Positions 7,914 through 15,252 of a stretch of DNA of 64,000 nt are shown here, one piece after another. The notes under the pieces are model-generated. The model saw only the letters and a list, made by a program, of their open reading frames with translations, was not told where the DNA came from and searched no databases. The position numbers were made by a program, and so were the translations under genes. Each line of letters begins with the position of its first letter. Position 1 is the first letter of the stretch. The stretch is from Parcubacteria group bacterium Greene0714_7. Lineage in GTDB: Bacteria; Patescibacteria; Paceibacteria; UBA9973; UBA2103. The stretch lies in NCBI GenBank assembly GCA_007378985.1, contig VMHB01000003.1, forward strand, positions 1 to 64,000, in the 5' to 3' direction.

Positions 7914-9710
7914 ATGAGCGACACAGTAAACAAGATTAAAGACAGGTTGACCATTGTTGAGGTGGTACAGCAGTATGTGAAACTCACGCGAGCGGGGAAG
8001 TACTACAAAGGACTTTCGCCATTCACCAAAGAAAGAACTCCATCATTTTTTGTTTCTCCTGACCGCGGGCTCTATCATTGTTTCTCATCCGGTAAGGGGG
8101 GAGACATGTTTACATTCTTGCAAGAAATGGAAGGCGTTGATTTCCGTGGTTCTTTAAAGATGTTGGCAGAAAAAGCAGGTATCCCTCTAGAAGATGAAAA
8201 ACCAGGAGAGCGAGATTTACGTGAGCAATTGTATTCCGCCCTCGCCTCAGCGAGCAGTTTTTTCTCTGAAACATTAAAGGAAAAACCTGAAGCGTTTTCG
8301 TATCTGAAGAAGCGTGGTTTGACCGAAGAGACTATCTCTTTGTGGTCTTTGGGGTACGCACCAAATGCATGGCACGAACTTCGTGATTTTTTGCTTGGTA
8401 AGAAATTTGATGATGCCCTTCTTGAGCGTGCAGGCTTGGTGAAGAAGTCAGACAGTAAGCCTGAATCCGAAGATATTGACTCTAAACCCGATACCCTAAA
8501 CCCTAAACCCTCAGTCGCTTTGCGACCATACGACCGTTTCCGTGGTCGTATTATGTTTCCCATTAAAGATATTTCAGGGAGGGTGATTGGATTTTCTGGT
8601 CGTATTTTTGAGGATGATGAAAAGCATCCGCAAGCGAAGTATTTGAACTCGCCAGAGACACCTGTGTTCGATAAGTCACGCGCTCTCTATGGGCTTGATA
8701 AGGCTCGTGAAGGCATTCGTGAGCTTGGCGCAGCACTTCTTGTTGAAGGACAACTAGACCTCCTTATGGCGCATCAGGCGGGCTACCATAACGCCATTGC
8801 AACCTCAGGCACTGCTTTCACGCTTCCTCATGTAGAAATTATTAAGCGCTACACACAGAATCTTCTTATAGCCTATGACGGCGATAGAGCTGGCATCTCA
8901 GCTGCAGGTCGCGCTGCAAGTATTGCACTTCAGGCAGGTATGAATGTGAAGATTGTTAAACTTCCTCCCGAGAGAGATCCTGCTGACATTCTGCTTGAAA
9001 ATAAAGATGTGTTTAGGGGTGCAGTCAAGAGTGCGCTCCATGTTGTCGATTTTTATCTTGCACACATCGCAGACGCTAAGTATGACCCACGCACATTTCG
9101 TCTAGAGGTATCACGCACAGTACTGCCCTATGTTGCGATGATTCCACATAAAATAGATCAGGCACATTTTATAAAGCGAGTCGCAGAAGTATTGCAGGTT
9201 GGAGAAGATGCAGTGATTGCAGAATTGAAGAAAGTAGACGGTGGACAGTCAGCAGTTGGAAGTGGAAGGTCAGACCTCCCTGAAAGCCAAAAGCTGAAAG
9301 CGCAAAGCCTTTCTTCTGAGCCTTTCTTGTCACGGAGTGATGTGCTCGAGCGTCTTGTATATGGACTCTTCCTTCTATTCACAGAAAAGAAAGACAAAGA
9401 GTCCGCTGATATAGCTCTCGGTGCGCTTAAAGGAGCTCTTGGTGAAGAGCGAACAAGAGAATTGCTCGGGCGGTCTCTCGATACGAGTGCAGCATTATTC
9501 GAGGCAGACTTTTTTCTTGAAAGTCACATCGATGAAGCTATCCGCAGGGAGGCAGTCAAGGAAGTGTACGAGGCACTATTGAAGGAGTCACGGCATGAAC
9601 GGTATCGTGAAGTTGTGGCACTGCTTCGAGTAGCAGAAACTGCACATGATGGAGTTCAAACGGAAACACTTATGAAGGAGTTAAACGCGCTTGCGCTCAG
9701 GCTCCACTAA
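7914..9710 (+). CDS. dnaG: DNA primase DnaG
   Basis: Primase making RNA primers at the replication fork, 598 residues. Order: an N-terminal CHC2-like region, a catalytic core with TOPRIM motifs LLVEGQLDLLMAHQAGY and AYDGDRAG, and a helicase-interaction-like C-terminus. The zinc site is degenerate: E. coli C40, H43, C61 and C64 correspond to Ser35, Thr38, Cys56 and Ser59, so zinc binding is probably lost. Two linkers are word-repeat DNA read in frame: about residues 190-200 (DTLNPKPS, from CCCTAAA words) and 442-466 (GGQSAVGSG..ESQKLKAQSL). It sits between the HAD gene and rpoD, the common dnaG-rpoD pairing. Confidence 0.96.
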   Translation: MSDTVNKIKDRLTIVEVVQQYVKLTRAGKYYKGLSPFTKERTPSFFVSPDRGLYHCFSSGKGGDMFTFLQEMEGVDFRGSLKMLAEKAGIPLEDEKPGERDLREQLYSALASASSFFSETLKEKPEAFSYLKKRGLTEETISLWSLGYAPNAWHELRDFLLGKKFDDALLERAGLVKKSDSKPESEDIDSKPDTLNPKPSVALRPYDRFRGRIMFPIKDISGRVIGFSGRIFEDDEKHPQAKYLNSPETPVFDKSRALYGLDKAREGIRELGAALLVEGQLDLLMAHQAGYHNAIATSGTAFTLPHVEIIKRYTQNLLIAYDGDRAGISAAGRAASIALQAGMNVKIVKLPPERDPADILLENKDVFRGAVKSALHVVDFYLAHIADAKYDPRTFRLEVSRTVLPYVAMIPHKIDQAHFIKRVAEVLQVGEDAVIAELKKVDGGQSAVGSGRSDLPESQKLKAQSLSSEPFLSRSDVLERLVYGLFLLFTEKKDKESADIALGALKGALGEERTRELLGRSLDTSAALFEADFFLESHIDEAIRREAVKEVYEALLKESRHERYREVVALLRVAETAHDGVQTETLMKELNALALRLH

Positions 9711-9734
9711 GGATAAAGTCTACTAATATTTGAT

Positions 9735-11021
9735 ATGGCAAAGAAAAAAACAATAAAGAAGGGAAAGAAGTCAGTAAAACCAGTCGCCCGTAAGAAGGCG
9801 CCTTTGCGTAAGGCTTCCAAACCCACTCCAAAGCCAAAACAAAAGCCAAAGTCTTCTAAGAAGGTGGCTTCTCGTAAGGCAAAACCTGCTCAAAAGAAGG
9901 TTGTAAAAGTGAAGGCACCAAAGCCTGCAAAAGCAGTCTCAAAGAAGAGTTTGGTACTTTTGGAGTCAAAGGCTGCGCGTCTTGTTGCAAAAGGTAAGGA
10001 GCGAGGATATGTGACCTACAACGAAATCTTAAAAGAATTTCCTACCATTGAAGAGAATGTTTTCTTCCTTGAAGAACTCTACGAGCGTCTTTCAACATCA
10101 GGTATTGATGTCTTGGAATCAGGTGGAATGCTTGAAGAAGTTCCTGATGAAGTAGTGATGCGTGGGGGCTATCGTGGTGAGGGTTCAGCACATGACTCTA
10201 TACAAATGTACCTCCGTGAAATTGGTCAGTATCCACTGCTCACGGGTCCTGAAGAGCGAGCTCTTGCAAAGAGAATTACCGAAGGTGATGAAGAAGCAAA
10301 AAACCTGCTTGCTCGTGCAAACCTACGTCTCGTTGTTTCTATCGCAAAAAAATATGCATCACGCTCATCTGACCTTTCGCTTCTCGACCTTATTCAAGAG
10401 GGGAACTTGGGCCTCTTCAAAGCAGTCGATAAATTCGACTACGAAAAAGGATTCAAGTTTTCAACCTACGCAACATGGTGGATCAGGCAAGCTATCACTC
10501 GTGCTCTTGCTGACCAATCACGCACTATTCGTATTCCTGTGCACATGGTGGAGACAATCGCCAAGTACAAACAAATAGTTCGACGTCTCGAGCAAGACTT
10601 GGGTCGTGATCCAATGCCTGAAGAAATTTCAGCAGAAATGGGTGTGGATGTTGAGAAGGTCTACCAGATTGAGCAAATCAACCAAGAAACACTTTCTTTG
10701 GAAGCACCTATCAGCTCATCGGACGATGACGATGCCTCTGCTCGGGGTGACTTTGTGGCTGATCATTCATTGCCTACGCCTGACCAAGAAACAGCACATC
10801 GTATTCTTGTTGAACAGCTCCATGAAATCTTGGGCGACCTCACACCAAAAGAAAGAAAGATTCTTGCAATGCGCCACGGTTTAGAGGATGGTATTTATCA
10901 CACACTTGAAGAAGTGGGGCAGGAGTTCGGTGTTACTCGTGAGCGCATCCGCCAGATTGAAGCAAAAGCACTCGAAAAAATCCGCACCCACGGCAAAGCA
11001 AAGAAGCTGAGAAGCTATTAA
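9735..11021 (+). CDS. rpoD: RNA polymerase sigma factor RpoD (sigma-70), with basic N-terminal tail
   Basis: Primary sigma factor, 428 residues. Region 1.2 starts at DSIQMYLREIGQYPLL. Region 2 includes DLIQEGNLGLFKAVDKFD and FKFSTYATWWIRQAI, which melts and reads the -10 box. Regions 3 and 4 follow, with the helix-turn-helix TLEEVGQEFGVTRERIRQIE reading the -35 box. Before this lies a region-1.1-like domain (about residues 75-130). The first ~72 residues are Lys/Ala/Pro-rich and histone-H1-like, probably disordered and DNA-binding (inference). GGATAA before the ATG is a weak ribosome-binding site. Confidence 0.97.
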   Translation: MAKKKTIKKGKKSVKPVARKKAPLRKASKPTPKPKQKPKSSKKVASRKAKPAQKKVVKVKAPKPAKAVSKKSLVLLESKAARLVAKGKERGYVTYNEILKEFPTIEENVFFLEELYERLSTSGIDVLESGGMLEEVPDEVVMRGGYRGEGSAHDSIQMYLREIGQYPLLTGPEERALAKRITEGDEEAKNLLARANLRLVVSIAKKYASRSSDLSLLDLIQEGNLGLFKAVDKFDYEKGFKFSTYATWWIRQAITRALADQSRTIRIPVHMVETIAKYKQIVRRLEQDLGRDPMPEEISAEMGVDVEKVYQIEQINQETLSLEAPISSSDDDDASARGDFVADHSLPTPDQETAHRILVEQLHEILGDLTPKERKILAMRHGLEDGIYHTLEEVGQEFGVTRERIRQIEAKALEKIRTHGKAKKLRSY

Positions 11022-11052
11022 TTTTTCCTACGGTTTTTTCTAGAAACTCTTT

Positions 11053-11238
11053 ATGAGTGAAGGGCCAATAAGAAGTGATATACAACCTCGGCGTGCAACT
11101 GAAGTTTCAAAACGTATGAGTTTGACAGATCGAGCGCTTCGCATTGGACTTTGGATCGGAGGTTTCGCGGTTGGTTTGATGTTCTCTCTTGGAGTGGCTG
11201 AGGGCATACATAGACTTGGAGAGCACCTGCAACAATAG
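11053..11238 (+). CDS. Small single-helix membrane protein
   Basis: A 61-residue protein with a polar basic N-terminus and one hydrophobic helix (IGLWIGGFAVGLMFSLGVA). No family recognised. It lies 31 nt after rpoD and may be co-transcribed. A GGGACC/GGTCCC hairpin at 11253-11269, without a clear T-run, follows the stop. Short but plausible. Confidence 0.5.
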   Translation: MSEGPIRSDIQPRRATEVSKRMSLTDRALRIGLWIGGFAVGLMFSLGVAEGIHRLGEHLQQ

Positions 11239-11321
11239 GAAAGCCAGTGTGTGGGACCTCGGAGGTCCCGCATAGAGAGAGTTAGGCAAGTGAGTACAAG
11301 GTATTGGAACATTACGAACAC

Positions 11322-11350
11322 TTGACAAATATATTATATATGTAATACTA
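11322..11350 (+). promoter_or_regulatory. Sigma-70 promoter for the 11381 gene
   Basis: Consensus -35 TTGACA (11322-11327) is followed at 15-17 nt by AT-rich -10 candidates (TAATAC at 11343 or ATACTA at 11345). The next gene starts about 30 nt further on. Confidence 0.7.
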
Positions 11351-11380
11351 ATAAAGTTAAAAAGAATAATCTATTTTGCT

Positions 11381-11692
11381 ATGTCAGAAGTAAGAATCCC
11401 TGCAAAAAAGTATGAGGCAGAATCAAATTGGACAAACGGCCGGGACTCGGAACATGCTCCAGGAGCTTTTGTACGAAAATCTCAAGAAATATTAAAAAAT
11501 TCTCTTCAAGTTTTGAAAGACACCTTGCCCCCAGCTGCTCTTATTGCCATAGGTGCTGTGATAGTGGCGGGGGCGGGGGCGGGGGCTGTTTCTCCTGTCT
11601 TAGCGCCAACGGTGTTTCTGTTAGGAGGGATGGTGTCTGGTGTGGGGGCAGGTCTCGCATACTTAAACTCAGAGAAATATTTTTATAGGTAA
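11381..11692 (+). CDS. Small membrane protein with Gly/Ala-rich hairpin
   Basis: A 103-residue protein: soluble charged N-terminus (1-45), then two hydrophobic Gly/Ala-rich helices (AALIAIGAVIVAGAGAGAV and FLLGGMVSGVGAGLAYL). No family recognised. The DNA under the first helix is a run of GGGGGC triplet-like repeats, prone to slippage. It has its own strong promoter and a rho-independent terminator, so it is an independent, probably well-expressed unit. The architecture resembles the gene at 18367. Confidence 0.7.
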   Translation: MSEVRIPAKKYEAESNWTNGRDSEHAPGAFVRKSQEILKNSLQVLKDTLPPAALIAIGAVIVAGAGAGAVSPVLAPTVFLLGGMVSGVGAGLAYLNSEKYFYR

Positions 11693-11710
11693 ATGGGGTC
11701 AGTTGCCATT

Positions 11711-11740
11711 AAAAAAGCGAGGGTTATACCTCGTTTTTTT
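11711..11740 (+). terminator. Rho-independent terminator
   Basis: CGAGG-gttata-CCTCG hairpin (11718-11733) with a 5' A-run and a seven-T tail. It closes the 11381 gene and shows that an ATG-less ORF extension from 11703 is not the true start of the next gene. Confidence 0.9.
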
Positions 11741-11771
11741 AATTATGTTTCTCACGGGTATACTAAGAGAA

Positions 11772-12596
11772 ATGAAAAAGACTTCGAGTAAGAAATCAAA
11801 ATATCCAATCAAGCACTGGAGTCACTCCTCTTTGATATCGTTCTTGCGAAACCCGCTTGCGTGGTACAAGCGCTATGTTGAGAATGTGAGAGATACTCCA
11901 TCAACGCCTGCTGGCATCATTGGACGCTCTGGGCATATAGCGCTTCAGCATTTTTATAGTGGGCTTTCTAAAGAGGCTTCTGTTGCATTAGGACTTGAGT
12001 ATTTGCGGAACATTGCAGATTTTGAAGTGCAATTTGGTAAAGCTAAAAGTAAACGAGCACAAAAGGAGAAGAGGTTGTCGATGGAAAAGGACTACTTGCA
12101 GGCCATCTCTTTCTACCTTGAGAGACCTCCTAAACATAAGGTTTTAGGAATTGAAGTCATGGGTATGGCGGAAGTTCCAGGACTACCGCTCCCAGTGAAA
12201 GCGATTTCTGATCTCGTGGTTGAGTCTCGAGTTGAAAAAGGAGCGGTCGACATTGTGGATCATAAGTTTGTTGACTCGTTTAGTAAGAGCGGTGCCACTA
12301 AACCCTTGTTTGTACTGCAGGCAATGTTTAACTACTACACTGTTGGAGCACTTTTTGGTAAACCAGTTCGGCGTTTTATTGTGTACGAGTGTAAAAAAAG
12401 AAAGAATGCTGACGGCTCATCGCAAATGCGTCGCTACGTATTGGATTTTAAGGAATGCGAAGAAGACTTCGAAGTATTTCATCGACTGATTAATGATGCG
12501 AGTGCTGAAATATTAAGGGATCGTATGTATCTTCCAAACCCTTCCGACATGTTCGAAGGAGAGAACTCCTTTGACATCTACCGCCTTGGACTCTGA
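11772..12596 (+). CDS. PD-(D/E)XK nuclease, RecB/Cas4-like
   Basis: A 274-residue nuclease of the PDDEXK_1 (RecB C-terminal) type. Motifs in order: SHSSLISFLRNPLAWY near the N-terminus, GIIGRSGHIALQHF carrying the His, AISDLVV and VDIVDHKFVD carrying the catalytic Asp and Lys, and QAMFNYYTVG matching the QxxxY motif. There is no cysteine cluster like that of Cas4, and no CRISPR array in the window, so a DNA-repair role is more likely. I chose ATG 11772 because a -10 box TATACT (11759-11764) lies 7 nt upstream, giving a leaderless mRNA, and the longer ORF starts inside a terminator. Confidence 0.8.
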   Translation: MKKTSSKKSKYPIKHWSHSSLISFLRNPLAWYKRYVENVRDTPSTPAGIIGRSGHIALQHFYSGLSKEASVALGLEYLRNIADFEVQFGKAKSKRAQKEKRLSMEKDYLQAISFYLERPPKHKVLGIEVMGMAEVPGLPLPVKAISDLVVESRVEKGAVDIVDHKFVDSFSKSGATKPLFVLQAMFNYYTVGALFGKPVRRFIVYECKKRKNADGSSQMRRYVLDFKECEEDFEVFHRLINDASAEILRDRMYLPNPSDMFEGENSFDIYRLGL

Positions 12597-12694
12597 AAGA
12601 GAGGTGCTAGGGACTAGGTTCTAGGTGTTAGCTTTAATTTCAGAAAACTAGAAGCTAGATGATCCCTTCGGATCCGACGAAGCGTCGCCTATTC
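12597..12694. repeat. Word-repeat gap with copy 2 of the 31-nt repeat
   Basis: Holds CTAGGGACTAGGTTCTAGG and AACTAGAAGCTAG words, then 12661-12691, identical to 7865-7895. It separates convergent genes, and no T-tailed terminator is visible. Confidence 0.8.
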
Positions 12695-13390
12695 TTACTT
12701 TCCAGCCAAAATTCCATCAATGATTGTCTTGAGTTGTTCCAATGGTTGTGAGCCAGGAATTGGGTATTGCTTCCCGTCCTTTGTGATAGCCACAGAGAAG
12801 GGGGTTCCTTGACCTCCAGCAGCAACGGCATCATTGAATTCTTTGCTTATTTTGTCTTGATAGGTTCCAGCGATAACACAGGCATTAAATTTCTTCGCAT
12901 CAACTCCAACTCCTTCTGCTGTTGCAGTAAGTTTTGTAATATCGAAGAAAGTATTGATTGGTGCTTGGGTGAATACAGAATCAAGGAATTTGAAGTATGT
13001 CTCATTGCCACCAAGCGCCGCCGCACACTCCGCTCCGAGAGCAATTTTTGGTGCATTAGGGTGGAGCTGTTGAAGGGGAAAGTTACGGACGACCCATGCA
13101 ACCTTACCGCCATATGCTTTGACCACTTGCTTCATGGTGCCGTCAAACTGTTTACAAAATGGACACTCAAGGTCGGTGTATTCAACAATAACTATTGGTG
13201 CATCAATGCTACCAATGATGTGATCTGCGGAAGTGACTGCGGGAATATCTTTTTGTGCAACGGAGGGTGTGTTTGTATTCGTGTTTGTGGTTGGTGCGTC
13301 AGTGCGACCAATAAAAAAGAGTGCACCACCAATTAAGGCTCCAGCAAGTACGATAGCAATGGGGATAGAAAGATTTTGTTTTTGTTCCAT
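12695..13390 (-). CDS. DsbA-like thiol-disulfide oxidoreductase, membrane-anchored
   Basis: A 231-residue protein. Residues 8-28 form an N-terminal anchor, then a Thr/Asn-rich linker, then a thioredoxin-like DsbA domain. EYTDLECPFCKQF holds the CPFC active site, and GTPFSV supplies the cis-proline loop. The helical insert has two further cysteines (CAAALGG and NACVIAG). It probably forms or isomerises disulfides in exported proteins outside the membrane. TATAAT lies 23 nt upstream of the ATG, with AGAGAACC as a weak ribosome-binding site. It is divergent from uppP. Confidence 0.9.
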   Translation of the reverse strand: MEQKQNLSIPIAIVLAGALIGGALFFIGRTDAPTTNTNTNTPSVAQKDIPAVTSADHIIGSIDAPIVIVEYTDLECPFCKQFDGTMKQVVKAYGGKVAWVVRNFPLQQLHPNAPKIALGAECAAALGGNETYFKFLDSVFTQAPINTFFDITKLTATAEGVGVDAKKFNACVIAGTYQDKISKEFNDAVAAGGQGTPFSVAITKDGKQYPIPGSQPLEQLKTIIDGILAGK

Positions 13391-13438
13391 AGAGGTTCTC
13401 TAGTTAGTATTAAATTATAGGATATCATACAGAATATC

Positions 13439-14263
13439 ATGTACGACTGGGTGATTTTTAGCATTTTAGGCCTCGTTGAAGGCATAACTGAGTTTCTCCC
13501 TATTTCTTCCTCAGGACATCTTATAATCGCTCGCGAACTCCTTGGTGCTACGGGAGTAAATAGCCTCGCTGTTGATTCGGTCTTGCAGTTGGGTACTATT
13601 CTGGCAGTCGTTGTGTATTTTTCCAAAGATTTACTTACTTTGGCACATACCGCAGTTAAGAAGGTGATAGGAAAACCTGTCAGAGTGGAGGATGGACAAC
13701 TTTTGTTAGCGCTTATTGTGGGAACGGTGCCCGCAGTATTTTTTGGGCTTTTTTTGGAAAGCACCATGGACACGGTGTTTCGAAATACACATCTTGTTGC
13801 GTACGCGCTCATCGCAGGGTCGGTAGTTTTTCTTTTGGCTGAATATGTTTCAAAGCGCTACGGAGCACAGACAGGTATGGAGGCGGTGGGTTTTTGGAAA
13901 GCAATACTCATCGGTCTTTTTCAAGCACTGGCTCTTGTCCCTGGCATGAGTCGTTCAGGTATGACTATTTCAGGTGGTTTGTTTCTTGGATTATCTCGCG
14001 AGGCATCTGCACGATTCGGTTTTCTTCTTTCGGTGCCTATTATTCTTGGCGCGGGTTCTAGAAAATTATTGGAGCTTGCCGGAGTGGGCGGGTTTGATGC
14101 TATCGGTGCTCCTCTCGTCATTGGAAGTCTTGTTGCGTTTTTGAGTGGTCTTGCCGCTATTCATATACTTTTGAAATTCCTCAGAACGCATCCGCTGTAT
14201 GTGTTTGCAGTGTACCGAGTACTCGTTGCAGTTACGATATTGATGTTTCTTGCACCATTTTAA
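13439..14263 (+). CDS. uppP: Undecaprenyl-diphosphatase UppP (BacA)
   Basis: A 274-residue integral membrane phosphatase that recycles undecaprenyl pyrophosphate to the lipid carrier used in cell-wall and glycan assembly. The signatures EGITEFLPISSSGHLI and PGMSRSGMTISGGL carry the catalytic Glu, Ser and Arg residues. Length and hydrophobic pattern fit the family. It is transcribed divergently from the DsbA-like gene, 48 nt apart. Confidence 0.96.
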   Translation: MYDWVIFSILGLVEGITEFLPISSSGHLIIARELLGATGVNSLAVDSVLQLGTILAVVVYFSKDLLTLAHTAVKKVIGKPVRVEDGQLLLALIVGTVPAVFFGLFLESTMDTVFRNTHLVAYALIAGSVVFLLAEYVSKRYGAQTGMEAVGFWKAILIGLFQALALVPGMSRSGMTISGGLFLGLSREASARFGFLLSVPIILGAGSRKLLELAGVGGFDAIGAPLVIGSLVAFLSGLAAIHILLKFLRTHPLYVFAVYRVLVAVTILMFLAPF

Positions 14264-14334
14264 GAAGGGTATAGCGTTTAGTGGTCAGGGTTTAGGCATT
14301 TAATTAAATTTTTCTTTTTTCTAAACGCTAAACG
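14264..14334. repeat. Word-repeat gap between convergent genes
   Basis: Contains GCGTTTAGTGGTCAGGGTTTAGG and, inverted, CTAAACGCTAAACGC. The two halves can pair into a stem that might serve as a terminator for both converging genes. Confidence 0.65.
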
Positions 14335-15180
14335 CTAGCCCCTAATCCCTGCTTTCTTGCGGGACATTCCTTTCCCAATTAAAAACAATAGCCCAAGAAG
14401 AATGAGTAATAAAAGGGGATAGAAAACCCATTGATAGCTCACGAGGAATAACAGTATTGTTTGGAGTATTCGCATAATGCCTTCTGAGGCAGGAGCAGTA
14501 ACTGCCGTCGCCATTAATCCAGCATCAGTTGTGGGTGCACGAAATGTTTCAGCTCCTAAGACTAGCCCCTGTGATGGAGTTGCGTCAGATGAAGAGTTAT
14601 TTCCGTTTAATGAATTTTCAAGTGCAACTATTGCACTTTCTCTTAGTTGTTCTGTTTCTTTGAATACAGTATTCGCAATTGATGCAACTACAGGAAGTGC
14701 TACGGATACAGTATTTTGTGCAACGTTAGCAACGGTCCCAAGTGCCTGAACTAATGCAGGTGCTGGTGGACGTTCTGCTATATCAACGGCAAGTGTTTGT
14801 GTATTTGCTGATACAGAGACTTCAGTACCTGTCTTTGCGTCAACAGTGCCTTGGAGCTCGGCTGTGATGGAGTGAGCTCCTTTGGTTGTAGTCCAAGTGC
14901 TCGATACTATTGTGGAGTTTCCAGCATCAAGTTCAAAATGTGCAGTGCCGACCTGCATCGCATCGACAGAAAAAACTGCATCACCAGAAATCTTTGTTGC
15001 ACCCGCATTATATACAGGTAAAAATATACGCACCGATTCTTTTTCAGTTACGGTATTTTTTGAAAGCCATATATTTCCTGCAGGAATCCCCGCAGAAGCT
15101 GTTTCAGCCACGGCGTACAGAGGACTTGAAAATAGTGCAATGAGTATCACTGCACTTGCTGAAATTAAGAAACGCCTCAC
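14335..15180 (-). CDS. Exported surface protein with beta-sandwich domain and C-terminal anchor
   Basis: A 281-residue protein with a signal peptide at 1-27 (LISASAVILIALFSSPLYAVA) and a CARDB-like beta-sandwich at about 35-130 (NIWLSKNTVTEKESVRIFLP...). A Ser/Ala-rich helical linker follows, then a C-terminal hydrophobic helix (LLLLILLGLLFLIGKG) with a basic tail. It is probably anchored with the domain outside. The start is GTG. A TACAAT box 6 nt upstream supports a leaderless GTG start. Function unknown. Confidence 0.75.
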   Translation of the reverse strand: MRRFLISASAVILIALFSSPLYAVAETASAGIPAGNIWLSKNTVTEKESVRIFLPVYNAGATKISGDAVFSVDAMQVGTAHFELDAGNSTIVSSTWTTTKGAHSITAELQGTVDAKTGTEVSVSANTQTLAVDIAERPPAPALVQALGTVANVAQNTVSVALPVVASIANTVFKETEQLRESAIVALENSLNGNNSSSDATPSQGLVLGAETFRAPTTDAGLMATAVTAPASEGIMRILQTILLFLVSYQWVFYPLLLLILLGLLFLIGKGMSRKKAGIRG

Positions 15181-15252
15181 CCTTATATTGTATACCCCTT
15201 CGTAGCGGTTTCTATCTACTACTTTTGTCTCCAGTTTGCTACTATTCCGTAT

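Noticed and set aside
11703..11771. Longer N-terminus for the RecB-like nuclease
   Set aside because: The extension lies in the terminator of the previous gene and over the promoter TATACT; homologous sequence begins after 11772.
11772..12596. Cas4 of a CRISPR system
   Set aside because: No cysteine cluster for the Fe-S centre, no array or other cas genes nearby; a general RecB-type nuclease is more likely.
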